From Streptomyces bobili (GTDB lineage Bacteria > Actinomycetota > Actinomycetes > Streptomycetales > Streptomycetaceae): a stretch of DNA of 33,936 nucleotides. Below, piece after piece: positions 1-7,899 of this stretch. Each line of letters starts with the position of its first letter. Position 1 is the first letter of the stretch. The position numbers and the translations under genes are program-made. The notes below the pieces were generated by a model, which saw only the letters and a list, made by a program, of their open reading frames with translations, did no database searches and was not told the DNA's origin. The DNA lies in contig NZ_MUBA01000222.1 of assembly GCF_002154575.1 (NCBI RefSeq), positions 1 through 33,936 of the forward strand, given 5' to 3'.

Positions 1-1
1 C

Positions 2-691
2 GCCCCCGGCGTCCCCCAGCAGGCCGGCGGGGCTCAGCCGGCCGGGGCCGCCGTCGGCGGCGCGCCCCTCGCTCCCGGCTCCGGTGGCGGGCAGCCCTCC
101 TGGGCGCAGCAGGTGCACCAGCTCGCGGGAGCCGGGGACGACCAGCCCGTCGTGCCGTGGCGGCCACCGGTGGACGACGTGTTCCAGGCCGCCGCCCGCC
201 GCCAGTCGGAGGCGCGTCCGGCGGGACTCGGCAGGCGGCTGGGCGCGCGGCTCGTCGATACGCTCGTCCTCGCCGCCGTCACCGGCGCCGCCGCGGTCCC
301 GCTGGGACTGAAGGCGGTCGAGCACGTCAACGACAAGATCGACGCGGCCAAGCTGACCGGCGAGACGGTGACGGTCTGGCTGCTGGACGGCACCACGTCG
401 GTGTACCTCGGTGTCGTGCTGGCCGTCCTGGTGCTCTTCGGCGTCGTGTACGAGGCGCTGCCGACCGCCAAGTGGGGCCGCACGCTGGGCAAGAAGCTGT
501 TCGGTCTCGAGGTGCGCGACATCGAGGGCCACGAGCCCCCGTCCTTCGGTCTCGCCCTGCGCCGCTGGCTGGTCTACAGCGTTCCGGGCCTCCTCGCCAT
601 CGGCGTCGTCGGCATCCTGTGGGGCCTGTTCGACAGGCCGTGGCGCCAGTGCTGGCACGACAAGGCGGCGCACACGTTCGTCGCGGGCTAG
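2..691 (+). CDS. RDD family membrane protein (5' end outside window)
   Basis: The reading frame is open from the first bases of the window to a TAG at 689-691, so the N-terminus is missing. The visible part begins with a Pro/Ala/Gly-rich cytoplasmic stretch. An RDD domain follows, with the signature GRRLGARLVD at the start of the first membrane helix (about nt 230-300), a second helix (about 395-455), the conserved segment TAKWGRTLGKKLFGLEV, and a final helix before the closing DKAAHTFV motif. RDD proteins are small integral membrane proteins of mostly unknown function; some have been linked to ion or osmolyte transport. The gene at 1164 is a paralogue with the same architecture. A GTG at 113 could be read as an internal start, but the frame is open upstream with the same Pro/Gly-rich composition, so I treat the gene as truncated by the window edge. 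Confidence 0.85.
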   Translation, partial: APGVPQQAGGAQPAGAAVGGAPLAPGSGGGQPSWAQQVHQLAGAGDDQPVVPWRPPVDDVFQAAARRQSEARPAGLGRRLGARLVDTLVLAAVTGAAAVPLGLKAVEHVNDKIDAAKLTGETVTVWLLDGTTSVYLGVVLAVLVLFGVVYEALPTAKWGRTLGKKLFGLEVRDIEGHEPPSFGLALRRWLVYSVPGLLAIGVVGILWGLFDRPWRQCWHDKAAHTFVAG

Positions 692-714
692 GGCCTGTCC
701 GACAGCCGTTCGGA

Positions 715-1020
715 TCAGGCCGTGGAGCGGCGGCGTGTGCGGAGCCGGCGGACACCTTTCACGCCGTAGAAGACGCTCACGAGCGCGTAGCCGGGGAGGG
801 CGAGCCAGAACCAGGATTCCGCCACCAGGAGACCCAGCATCAGGCCGCCGAAGAGCAGCAGGGAGCCGACGACGTCCAGCAGGTCGAGGCGCGCCTTGGC
901 ACGCAGCGCGGCGTCGGATCCACGCAGCCGGTCGATGACCGTGAAGAGGCCGAGGACCTGCAGAAGGAACAGGGGGAGCGCGATCCAGGCGAACCAGCCG
1001 GGTATGTCCACGGCGCGCAC
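715..1020 (-). CDS. Small integral membrane protein, function unknown
   Basis: This encodes 101 residues starting at a GTG (1018-1020) with GGGGAG about 7 nt upstream, which supports the start. The protein has a hydrophobic segment at about residues 10-30 (IPGWFAWIALPLFLLQVLG), a polar loop with Arg/Lys (RLRGSDAALRAKARL), two more hydrophobic segments at about 48-85, and an Arg-rich C-terminal tail (RRLRTRRRS). This suggests three or more membrane helices with the tail in the cytoplasm. I do not recognise a named family. It sits divergently from the RDD gene at 1164 and convergently to the RDD gene ending at 691, with only 23 nt between the two stops. Similar short membrane proteins are common in Streptomyces. 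Confidence 0.65.
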   Translation of the reverse strand: MRAVDIPGWFAWIALPLFLLQVLGLFTVIDRLRGSDAALRAKARLDLLDVVGSLLLFGGLMLGLLVAESWFWLALPGYALVSVFYGVKGVRRLRTRRRSTA

Positions 1021-1163
1021 TGTATCGCTCCCCGGGACCCTCGGAACGAAGATCCGGAAGATGCGGGCCGGGCTCGGTCGGCACCGTGGCGGTGCCAGGG
1101 TCTCGTACCCCGGACGGCGGCTCGCCGGATGCGGGGGCGGGCGGTTCGCGGTCGACTCGGGCC

Positions 1164-1886
1164 ATGACGACCGAACCGCCCCCCGGTTCCGGCGGCGAGC
1201 CGCCGGAGGACGATCCGTTCAGGAAGCAGCCCCCGCAGCAGCCGCCGTACGGTCAGGGGCAGGGCCCGCAGGGTTCCCCGTACGACAGCCCGCACGGCGG
1301 TGCGGGCGGGCAGCAGCCCCCGCCCCACGGAGGCGGGCAGCAGCCGCCGTACGGCGGTGCGGGCGGGCCCTACGGCGGTGCGGGGGGGCCCTACGGCGGT
1401 GACCCCTATGGGGGTTTTCCCGCTGACCCGCTCTCCGGGATGCCGCCGCTCGCCGACAGCGGCAGGCGCACGCTGGCGCGGATCATCGACATGATCATGG
1501 TGGGCGTCGTCGTGTGGCTGCTGACGTGGGGCTTCGGCGTCAACGAGTACGACGTGGACGGCGACGGCGTCGAGGTCGGAAAGTCCTTCGCCCAGTCCTT
1601 GGTGGCCGCCGTGCTGTACATCGCCTACGACACCTTCATGACCGCCAAGTCCGGCCAGACGCTGGGCAAGAAGTGGCTGGGCCTGCGCGTGGCCAACCTC
1701 GACAACGGCTCCACGCCCTCCACACAGACCTCGCTGGTGCGCGCCCTGGTGCTGTGGGTGCCGTTCGCGTTCTGCTGCGCCTGTCTGTGGACGGCGATCT
1801 GCGGCGGCTGGAGCTTCTTCGACAAGCCCTACAAGCAGGGGCTGCACGACAAGGCCGCCAAGACCGTCGTGGTGAGCACGGGCTGA
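1164..1886 (+). CDS. RDD family membrane protein
   Basis: This encodes 240 residues from the ATG at 1164; the frame is open further upstream to 1086, but that stretch lacks the Pro/Gln/Gly-rich character of the N-terminus. Residues 1-90 are low complexity, rich in Pro, Gly, Gln and Tyr, with repeated PYGGAGG units. The RDD domain follows with the signature RRTLARIIDMIM, then helices near residues 110-125 and 145-160, the conserved TAKSGQTLGKKWLGLRV, a Cys-rich helix (FAFCCACLWTAICGG) and the closing DKPYKQGLHDKAAKTVV. It shares this domain order with the truncated gene ending at 691, so the two are paralogues. The proline-rich tail may be an interaction surface; that is inference. No clear Shine-Dalgarno sequence precedes the chosen ATG. 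Confidence 0.88.
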   Translation: MTTEPPPGSGGEPPEDDPFRKQPPQQPPYGQGQGPQGSPYDSPHGGAGGQQPPPHGGGQQPPYGGAGGPYGGAGGPYGGDPYGGFPADPLSGMPPLADSGRRTLARIIDMIMVGVVVWLLTWGFGVNEYDVDGDGVEVGKSFAQSLVAAVLYIAYDTFMTAKSGQTLGKKWLGLRVANLDNGSTPSTQTSLVRALVLWVPFAFCCACLWTAICGGWSFFDKPYKQGLHDKAAKTVVVSTG

Positions 1887-1898
1887 CGGCCTGTGAGT

Positions 1899-1946
1899 AC
1901 GACGAGAAGGGCCCGCGGCCTCACTGGAGCGGGCCCTTCTCGTCGT
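1899..1946. terminator. Bidirectional terminator hairpin
   Basis: A perfect 18-bp stem (1899-1916 with 1929-1946, arm ACGACGAGAAGGGCCCGC) closes a 12-nt loop. It lies between the stop of the RDD gene (1886) and the stop of the convergent small membrane gene (1952), so it can serve both strands. There is no long T run, as is usual for Streptomyces terminators. Confidence 0.85.
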
Positions 1947-1951
1947 GGCGT

Positions 1952-2224
1952 TCAGGGTGTCGACGGCTCCCGGACCGGCTCGGGTGCCGCGGAGACCGAG
2001 GCGGGTACGGGCTCGGCCATGGTGGAGCGTGCCACGGTGACGGTGACCTGGCGTCGGGGCACCGGGAGCGTCATGGCGACGAGTACGCCGAGGGCGAGCG
2101 CGGTGATGACGACGACCGCGATGAGTGAGCCCGAACTCGTCTGCGACAGCAGCAGCATGGCGAGCGTCGAGAGGATGACGGTGCAGGAACCGTACGTGAG
2201 CTGTGCGACGGTCGGACGAGGCAT
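1952..2224 (-). CDS. Small two-helix membrane protein, function unknown
   Basis: The frame is open up to 2326. I chose the ATG at 2222-2224 (protein start MPRPTVAQLTYG) because GAGGA lies about 10 nt upstream; an ATG at 2275 (protein start MQPNRVETAPAPED) is an alternative. From 2224 the protein has 90 residues, with two hydrophobic segments (about residues 8-27 and 32-55, the second rich in Ala, Val and Leu) and then a polar tail with PVPRRQVTVTVARS and a Pro/Ala/Glu-rich end. It looks like a DUF-type membrane protein found in Streptomyces, but I cannot name a function. It converges on the RDD gene across the terminator at 1899-1946 and is divergent from the metalloprotease gene. Confidence 0.55.
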   Translation of the reverse strand: MPRPTVAQLTYGSCTVILSTLAMLLLSQTSSGSLIAVVVITALALGVLVAMTLPVPRRQVTVTVARSTMAEPVPASVSAAPEPVREPSTP

Positions 2225-2470
2225 GGCAATCGTGTCCTCGGGAGCGGGGGCGGTCTCGACTCTATTCGGCTGCATGCCCGACCGGAACGAGCAGTAAGCG
2301 TGAGCTGACACACGGTGCCGGTGCACAGGGGGCGCACGGAGTCATGGCGTCCACTCGGTGGACGGGGCCGCGCGCCTGTCGCGTAACAGTCACATGTCCG
2401 CAATGCGAACTCGTCCTCCCAATAATGCGTTGATCTGTTCAAGTCAAGGTCTGTCTTTTCTGGTGAAGCA

Positions 2471-2496
2471 GTAGTCAAATGACGGCACTTGACTAC
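2471..2496. promoter_or_regulatory. Candidate operator: 8-bp inverted repeat upstream of the metalloprotease
   Basis: GTAGTCAA (2471-2478) and TTGACTAC (2489-2496) form a perfect inverted repeat with a 10-nt spacer, a geometry typical of a dimeric regulator site. It lies about 80 bp before the protease start codon. The surrounding gap (2225-2576) is clearly more A/T-rich than its neighbours and holds no convincing gene; TATAAC at 2502-2507 could be a -10 element directly after the repeat. A related half-site-like string (TCAAGTCAA) occurs near 2440. The regulator is unknown. Confidence 0.45.
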
Positions 2497-2576
2497 ACGC
2501 GTATAACCGCGCGCGGACTTCCCTTGACATGGATCCCCCTTCCGCGCGTCAGGCACGCGTTAGGGGAGGCAATCAA

Positions 2577-4922
2577 GTGACCAGCAGATCCTGGACGTTC
2601 AGGACGTCCGCCACGGTCGTCGCCCTTGCGGCGGCCTCGGCGACGTTCTCGGCGTTCGCCGTGGCTCAGGCGGCCGACAACGCGCCGACCGGGACCACGG
2701 CGGTGGACCGGCACGACCCGCAGCCGGCCAAGGCCCGCGAACACGACTTCGACGGGCCGCTCAGCAAGACTCAGGAGGCACAGCGGGAGGAAGCCCTCGA
2801 ACAGGTCATCTCCGGTGAGGCCACGGTCAAGGACCGGGACGGCTCCAAGGTCGTCCAGCTCGACAGCCGCAGGGGTGAGAGCAAGTACGTCGAACTCGGC
2901 CGCGAGAAGACCGACAAGATCTTCACGATCCTCGTCGAGTTCGGCGACCAGGTCGACAGCCGCTACGGCGGCACGCCCGGCCCGCTGCACAACCAGATAG
3001 CCGCGCCGGACCGTGCCAAGGACAACAGCACGGCCTGGCAGGCGGATTACAACCAGGCGCACTTCCAGGACCTGTACTTCGGTACCGGCGCGGGCACCGA
3101 GTCGCTGAAGAAGTACTACGAGAAGCAGTCCTCGGGCCGCTACTCGGTCGACGGCGAGGTGACCGACTGGGTCAAGGTCCCCTACAACGAGGCCCGCTAC
3201 GGCTCCAACGACGCCTCCACCGGCGCCTGGTACGCCGTGCAGGACGGCGTCAACGCCTGGGTCGCCGAGCGCGAGGCCGCCGGTGACACCCCCGCCGAGA
3301 TCAAGGCGGAACTGGCCGAGTTCGACCAGTGGGACCGCTACGACTTCGACGGCGACGGCGACTTCAACGAGTCCGACGGTTACATCGACCACTTCCAGAT
3401 CGTGCACGCGGGCGAGGACGAGTCCGCGGGCGGCGGCGCGCAGGGCGCGGACGCCATCTGGGCCCACCGCTGGTACGCCTTCGGCACCGACGCCGGTTCC
3501 ACCGGCCCGGACACCAACAAGCTCGGCGGCGCCCAGATCGGCGACAGCGGCATCTGGGTCGGCGACTACACCATCCAGCCGGAGAACGGCGGCCTGGGCG
3601 TCTTCGCCCACGAGTACGGCCACGACCTCGGCCTGCCGGACGAGTACGACACGGCGGGCGGCGAGAACTCCACCGGCTTCTGGACGCTGATGTCCTCCGG
3701 TTCCTGGCTCGGCACCGGCAAGGACTCCATCGGTGACCTGCCCGGCGACATGAACGCCTGGGACAAGCTCCAGCTCGGCTGGCTGGACTACGAGGTCGCC
3801 AAGGCGGGCGTGAAGTCCAAGCACAAGCTGGGTCTGGCGGAGTACAACACCGCCAATCCGCAGGCCCTGATCGTCACGCTGCCGGAGAAGACGGTCACCA
3901 CCGACGTCGTCGTGCCGGCCCAGGGCGCCACCCAGTGGTGGAGCGGCAGCGGTGACGACCTGCGCAACACCCTGACCCGCTCGGTCGACCTGACCGGCAA
4001 GTCGACGGCGGCACTGTCGCTGGACGGCTGGTGGGACATCGAGGCCGACTACGACTACCTCTACACCGAGGTGTCCACGGACGGCTCCAACTGGACGCCG
4101 ATCGACGGCAAGCTGGCCGACGGCAGCGCCGTCCCGCGTGACGGCAGCGGCAAGCCGGCCCTCACCGGCACGGTCGAGGCCTACCAGAAGCTGACGTACT
4201 CGCTGGACGCCTACGCGGGCCAGAAGGTCGACGTCCGCTTCCGTTACGCCACCGACGGCGGCGTGGCCCAGAAGGGCTTCGCGGCCGACCAGATCACGGT
4301 GACCGCGGACGGCGCGGCCCTGTTCTCCGACAACGCGGAGAGCGCGGACGCCGCGTGGACGGCCAACGGCTTCACCCGCATCGGTGCGGCCATCACGGAC
4401 GACTACGCGCAGTACTACATCGCCGAGAACCGTCAGTACGTCTCGTACGACAAGGTCCTCAAGGTCGGCCCGTACAACTACGGCTTCTCGACGACGCGTC
4501 CGGACTGGGTGGAGCACTACCCGTACCAGAACGGCCTGTTGATCTGGAAGTGGGACACCTCCCAGGCCGACGACAACACCAGCCAGCACCCGGGTGAGGG
4601 CCTGATCCTCCCGATCGACGCACACCCGACACCGCTGAAGTGGTCCGACGGCAGCCTGATGCGCAACCGCATCCAGGCCTTCGACTCCACCTTCAGCTGG
4701 TACCCGACCGACGCGATCACGCTGCACAAGGCCGACGTCGCCACGAAGATCAAGGCCCGTCCGGGCGTCCCGGTCTTCGACGACAGCCTGTCGTCCTACT
4801 ACGACGCGTCGAACCCGCTGGCCGGCGTCAAGATCACTGACACCGACACCTCCATCAAGATCGTCAGTGAGCCGCTGAGTGGCTCGACGGTCACCGTGAA
4901 GGTGGGTCCGTCGGCTAAGTAG
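2577..4922 (+). CDS. Secreted M6 family metalloprotease (immune inhibitor A-like)
   Basis: This encodes 781 residues from the GTG at 2577, chosen because AGGGGAGG ends 7 nt upstream; an in-frame ATG at 2529 lacks this. The N-terminus is a signal peptide with a hydrophobic core (ATVVALAAASATFSAFAV) and likely cleavage after AVAQA, near residue 31. A propeptide-like region follows. The zinc protease core carries HEYGHDLGLPDEYD at residues 345-358: H345 and H349 bind zinc, E346 is catalytic, and D355 or D358 resembles the M6 third-ligand region. TLMSSGSW follows shortly after, as expected of the Met-turn area. The remaining 400 or so residues form beta-rich domains with repeated Asp/Gly stretches (DFDGDGDFNESDG), suggestive of calcium binding. 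The protein should act outside the cell on protein substrates. It is monocistronic, with a terminator after the stop. M6 members degrade host or environmental proteins; the natural substrate here is not known. Confidence 0.93.
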   Translation: MTSRSWTFRTSATVVALAAASATFSAFAVAQAADNAPTGTTAVDRHDPQPAKAREHDFDGPLSKTQEAQREEALEQVISGEATVKDRDGSKVVQLDSRRGESKYVELGREKTDKIFTILVEFGDQVDSRYGGTPGPLHNQIAAPDRAKDNSTAWQADYNQAHFQDLYFGTGAGTESLKKYYEKQSSGRYSVDGEVTDWVKVPYNEARYGSNDASTGAWYAVQDGVNAWVAEREAAGDTPAEIKAELAEFDQWDRYDFDGDGDFNESDGYIDHFQIVHAGEDESAGGGAQGADAIWAHRWYAFGTDAGSTGPDTNKLGGAQIGDSGIWVGDYTIQPENGGLGVFAHEYGHDLGLPDEYDTAGGENSTGFWTLMSSGSWLGTGKDSIGDLPGDMNAWDKLQLGWLDYEVAKAGVKSKHKLGLAEYNTANPQALIVTLPEKTVTTDVVVPAQGATQWWSGSGDDLRNTLTRSVDLTGKSTAALSLDGWWDIEADYDYLYTEVSTDGSNWTPIDGKLADGSAVPRDGSGKPALTGTVEAYQKLTYSLDAYAGQKVDVRFRYATDGGVAQKGFAADQITVTADGAALFSDNAESADAAWTANGFTRIGAAITDDYAQYYIAENRQYVSYDKVLKVGPYNYGFSTTRPDWVEHYPYQNGLLIWKWDTSQADDNTSQHPGEGLILPIDAHPTPLKWSDGSLMRNRIQAFDSTFSWYPTDAITLHKADVATKIKARPGVPVFDDSLSSYYDASNPLAGVKITDTDTSIKIVSEPLSGSTVTVKVGPSAK

Positions 4923-4950
4923 CCAACGTTTTCCCAGGTCAGACGCGTAT

Positions 4951-4980
4951 CGGCGGCAACCCTCTGGCGGGTTGCCGCCG
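4951..4980. terminator. Terminator hairpin after the metalloprotease
   Basis: CGGCGGCAACC (4951-4961) pairs perfectly with GGTTGCCGCCG (4970-4980) around an 8-nt loop, about 30 nt after the protease stop codon. It is followed by the A/T-richer stretch ATCGTGTTTA. Confidence 0.85.
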
Positions 4981-5112
4981 ATCGTGTTTAGGTGCCTCCT
5001 GTGTCCTTCTTATTGACAGACTCATCGACAGGCCCCTTGACGGACCCAGGGGCGACCGCTTCGACGCCGACACGCACGGGGGTGTGACCGCATGGCCGCA
5101 GGAGGTTTCTGC

Positions 5113-5436
5113 ATGTTGCCGAACGGCTCGGTGGTGGTGGCGCTGAACCTGCCCAGCCCCGCCGCCGACGGCGCCGCAGCCGTACGTGTCCTGGTCGTCG
5201 CCCAGAACCGCGCCCGAGCCCTGACCAGGCTCCGCAACCTGGGTCTGCGCGCCGTCTACCTGCGGGGCAACGCGGCCCCGCCCAGCCCGGACGAGATCAC
5301 CGCGGTCCTGCACCATCCCGACGGCCTCATATGGCGAACGGCTCCCGACAACGCTGTCAGCACCCTCGTCAGCGTCCCCGAACTGTGGCGCCCGATCCGT
5401 GCGCTGCTCCGCCGCCCGGCGGCCTCGGGGACGTAG
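5113..5436 (+). CDS. Small conserved-looking protein, function unknown
   Basis: This encodes 107 residues from the ATG at 5113, preceded by GGAGG with a 7-nt spacer; an in-frame ATG at 5092 has no such site. The protein alternates hydrophobic beta-like and helical segments (SVVVALNL, VRVLVVAQ, ARALTRLRNLGLRAVYLRG, EITAVLHHPDGLIWR), which suggests a compact alpha/beta soluble fold. It has no signal peptide and no membrane segment. I do not recognise the family. It stands alone between the protease terminator and the convergent pncA, with 17 nt separating its stop from that of pncA. Confidence 0.6.
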   Translation: MLPNGSVVVALNLPSPAADGAAAVRVLVVAQNRARALTRLRNLGLRAVYLRGNAAPPSPDEITAVLHHPDGLIWRTAPDNAVSTLVSVPELWRPIRALLRRPAASGT

Positions 5437-5453
5437 CCCGCGGCCGGAAACGG

Positions 5454-6041
5454 TTACTGCACGACCGGCTTCCCCGAGAGTTCCACGCCCGCCCCGCGCA
5501 GCTCCTCGAGCGCCCGCTCGGTGGTCTCCGGGGCGACGCCGGCGGTCAGGTCGAGCAGGACGTGGGTGCGGAAGCCCTCGCGGGCCGCGTCCAGCGCGGT
5601 GGCCCGGACGCAGTGGTCGGTGGCGATGCCCACCACGTCCACCTCGTCGATCTTCCGGGCGCGCAGCCAGTCGCCCAGCTTGACGCCGTTCTCGTCGGCC
5701 CCCTCGAAGCCGCTGTACGCGGCGGCGTAGGCGCCCTTGTCGAACACCGCGTCGACGGCGCCGGAGGCCACCGCCGGGGCGAAGTTCGGGTGGAAGCCGA
5801 CGCCCTCGGTGCCGGCCACGCAGTGCGCCGGCCAGGAGTGCGCATAGTCGGGGTTGTCGGCGAAGTGGCCGCCGGGAGCGATGTGGTGGTCGCGGGTGGC
5901 CACCACATGGCGGTATCCGGCGGGGGCCTGCCCGATCAGCTCGGTGATCGCGGCTGCCACATCGGCGCCCCCGGACACCGCGAGGCTGCCCCCCTCGCAG
6001 AAGTCGTTCTGCACGTCTACGACGATCAAGGCGCGGCGCAT
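5454..6041 (-). CDS. pncA: Nicotinamidase (isochorismatase-like hydrolase)
   Basis: This encodes 195 residues, the usual length for PncA. It hydrolyses nicotinamide to nicotinate and ammonia in the NAD salvage pathway in the cytoplasm. The catalytic triad is visible as D9 (VVDVQNDF), K102 (FDKGAY) and C144 (ATDHCVRATALDA). The metal site is D51, H53 and H59 in the string RDHHIAPGGHF, with H73 in SWPAHC. The gene lies downstream of pncB on the same strand, and PncB uses its product. The 126-nt gap between them contains a hairpin, so the two may be transcribed separately or with attenuation. GAAGGA sits about 10 nt before the ATG. No NAD-responsive operator could be identified by eye. Confidence 0.95.
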   Translation of the reverse strand: MRRALIVVDVQNDFCEGGSLAVSGGADVAAAITELIGQAPAGYRHVVATRDHHIAPGGHFADNPDYAHSWPAHCVAGTEGVGFHPNFAPAVASGAVDAVFDKGAYAAAYSGFEGADENGVKLGDWLRARKIDEVDVVGIATDHCVRATALDAAREGFRTHVLLDLTAGVAPETTERALEELRGAGVELSGKPVVQ

Positions 6042-6099
6042 GGTGGGTGTCCTTCGACAGTGGGTGAAGTAATCGAGCCTAGAGACTTCGGCGGCGATA

Positions 6100-6126
6100 G
6101 GGGAGGGGGCGTCACGCCCCGTCCCC
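6100..6126 (-). terminator. Hairpin between pncB and pncA
   Basis: GGGGAGGGGGCG (6100-6111) pairs with CGCCCCGTCCCC (6115-6126) with one internal mismatch and a 3-nt loop. It lies about 40 nt beyond the pncB stop and before the pncA start, so it probably ends or attenuates pncB transcription. Confidence 0.55.
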
Positions 6127-6167
6127 CATGGACATGGCGCTTCAGAGCCTGTCGTTCGGGTCAGGCC

Positions 6168-7514
6168 CTAACTACCCGAGCGCCCCTGGATGTACTCCGT
6201 GGGAATCACGGGTTCCCCTCGGGAGAGCTGTGTGGCCGACAGCGGCAGTCCGGCGCGGGCGGCCGTGTGCCGGTCGCGGACCACGTCCAGCGGCTCGCGG
6301 GCGACGACCTCGCCGCTCTTGACCAGCTCCACCAGGAGCTGGTGGTCGGCCAGCTCGGCGGGGACCTGGCCGGTGCCGACGACCTCCGCCTCGGCGACCC
6401 CGTCGGCGTCCGGGCGGCGCGCGGCCCACTTGCGGCCGCCGACCGAGGTCTTGCCCCCGGACGACTTCTTCGCCACCGGCACCAGCGGTGCCTTCGGGTC
6501 GTCGGACTCGGCGCGGGCGACCAGCTTGTAGACCATGGAGGCCGTCGGGTGCCCGGAGCCGGTCACCAGCTGGGTGCCGACGCCGTACGCGTCCACGGGG
6601 GCGGCGGCCAGGGAGGCGATGGCGTACTCGTCGAGGTCGGAGGTCACGATGATCCGGGTGTCGCGCGCACCCAGCTCGTCCAGCTGCTGGCGCACCCGGT
6701 GGGCGACGAGCAGCAGGTCACCGGAGTCGATGCGGACGGCGCCCAGCTCGGGCCCGGCGACCTCCACGGCCGTACGGACGGCCTCGGTGACGTCGTAGGT
6801 GTCCACGAGGAGGGTGGTGCCGCGGCCCAGCGACTCCACCTGGGCGCGGAAGGCGTCGCGCTCGGTGTCGTGCAGGAGGGTGAAGGCGTGCGCGCTGGTG
6901 CCCACGGTGGGGATGCCGTAGCGGAAGCCGGCCGCGAGGTCGGAGGTGGTGGCGAAGCCGCCGACGTAGGCGGCGCGGGACGCGGCCACCGCGGCCAGTT
7001 CGTGGGTGCGCCGGGCGCCCATCTCGATCAGCGGGCGCTGCCCGGCCGCCGAGGACATGCGGGAGGCGGCGGCCGCGATCGCCGAGTCGTGGTTGAGGAT
7101 GGACAGGATCACCGTCTCCAGCAGCACGCACTCGGCGAAGGAGCCCTCGACCCGCATGATCGGCGAGCCGGGGAAGTACACCTCACCCTCCGGGTAGCCC
7201 CAGACGTCACCCGAGAAGCGGTAGGAGGCGAGCCATTCCAGGGTCGCCTCGTCGACGATCTTCCGCTCCCGGAGGAAGCCGAGGACGCCCGCGTCGAAGC
7301 GGAAGTTCTCGACCGCGTCCAGGACGCGTCCGGTGCCGGCCACCACGCCGTAGCGCCGGCCCTCCGGCAGCCGCCGGGTGAAGACCTCGAAGACGCTGCG
7401 CCGGTCGGCGGTGCCCGCCTTCAGCGCGGCTTGCAGCATCGTCAGCTCGTACTGGTCCGTGAAGAGCGCCGTCGAGGGAACATCCACCGGCAGCCCAAGA
7501 TCTGCAGTGCTCAT
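6168..7514 (-). CDS. pncB: Nicotinate phosphoribosyltransferase
   Basis: This encodes 448 residues from the ATG at 7512-7514 ([11 protein letters not shown]); the frame is open to 7589, but that upstream part ([15 protein letters not shown]) is unlike the family. The enzyme joins nicotinate to PRPP to give nicotinate mononucleotide, the second step of the Preiss-Handler NAD salvage route. The N-terminal [11 protein letters not shown] motif is characteristic of the family. The segment [12 protein letters not shown] carries the expected active-site His (H209), and the PRPP/substrate segments VRIDSGDL and TSDLDEYAI are present. Its product pathway is continuous with pncA downstream. It is divergent from clpS, with fewer than 60 nt between the start codons, so both promoters overlap or one transcript is leaderless. 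The same pncB-clpS divergence occurs in Mycobacterium (Rv1330c-Rv1331). Confidence 0.95.
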   Translation of the reverse strand: MSTADLGLPVDVPSTALFTDQYELTMLQAALKAGTADRRSVFEVFTRRLPEGRRYGVVAGTGRVLDAVENFRFDAGVLGFLRERKIVDEATLEWLASYRFSGDVWGYPEGEVYFPGSPIMRVEGSFAECVLLETVILSILNHDSAIAAAASRMSSAAGQRPLIEMGARRTHELAAVAASRAAYVGGFATTSDLAAGFRYGIPTVGTSAHAFTLLHDTERDAFRAQVESLGRGTTLLVDTYDVTEAVRTAVEVAGPELGAVRIDSGDLLLVAHRVRQQLDELGARDTRIIVTSDLDEYAIASLAAAPVDAYGVGTQLVTGSGHPTASMVYKLVARAESDDPKAPLVPVAKKSSGGKTSVGGRKWAARRPDADGVAEAEVVGTGQVPAELADHQLLVELVKSGEVVAREPLDVVRDRHTAARAGLPLSATQLSRGEPVIPTEYIQGRSGS

Positions 7515-7570
7515 GGCGAGAATCGTACTCCCTTTTCGTCGGTGTGACGATTTCCCTGGTGCATGGCAGC

Positions 7571-7888
7571 ATGGGCAGTGTGACGTCACCCGCTCCCCTA
7601 GAGATCGAACGCACCGAGTCGGCGGAGGAGGTCTTCGCCGTACCCGAGCCGGACGTCCCCTGGGTCACCATCGTCCACAACGACCCGGTCAACCTCATGA
7701 GCTACGTGACGTATGTCTTCCAGGCGTACTTCGGCTACTCCAAGGACAAGGCCACCAAGCTCATGCTCGACGTCCACCACAAGGGCCGGGCGGTCGTCTC
7801 CAGCGGAACCCGCGAGGAGATGGAACGCGACGTGCAGGCGATGCACGGTTACGGACTGTGGGCCACCCTCCAGCAGGACCGGAAGTAG
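7571..7888 (+). CDS. clpS: ATP-dependent Clp protease adaptor ClpS
   Basis: The protein is about 105 residues. It delivers N-degron substrates to the Clp ATPase-ClpP protease. The core [22 protein letters not shown] contains the conserved Asn-Asp-Pro-Val-Asn turn at the N-degron pocket. It is followed by [22 protein letters not shown] and the C-terminal GLWATLQQD. The start is uncertain: I list ATG 7571, but the GTG at 7580 (protein start [10 protein letters not shown]) is equally possible, and ATG 7544 lies too close to pncB to be likely. No good Shine-Dalgarno sequence is visible, so a leaderless transcript is possible. It precedes the DUF2017 gene by 11 nt, forming a conserved actinobacterial pair. 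Confidence 0.93.
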   Translation: MGSVTSPAPLEIERTESAEEVFAVPEPDVPWVTIVHNDPVNLMSYVTYVFQAYFGYSKDKATKLMLDVHHKGRAVVSSGTREEMERDVQAMHGYGLWATLQQDRK

Positions 7889-7899
7889 TCACCTCACCG

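Noticed and set aside
1340..1410. Short tandem repeats (CCCTACGGCGGTGCGGG type) as a regulatory repeat
   Set aside because: They are in frame and encode the PYGGAGG repeats of the RDD protein tail.
2489..2507. TTGACT and TATAAC as a sigma-70-type promoter before the metalloprotease
   Set aside because: The two hexamers are only 7 bp apart, far too close for a -35/-10 pair. TTGACT is better explained as part of the inverted repeat.
2493..4727. 744-residue open frame antisense to the M6 protease
   Set aside because: It is a shadow of third-position GC bias: Val/Arg/Gly/Leu-rich with no domain, while the plus strand carries signal peptide, zinc motif and ribosome site.
5013..5018. TTGACA as the -35 box of the small gene at 5113
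   Set aside because: No acceptable -10 lies 16-19 bp downstream; the hexamer alone is not enough.
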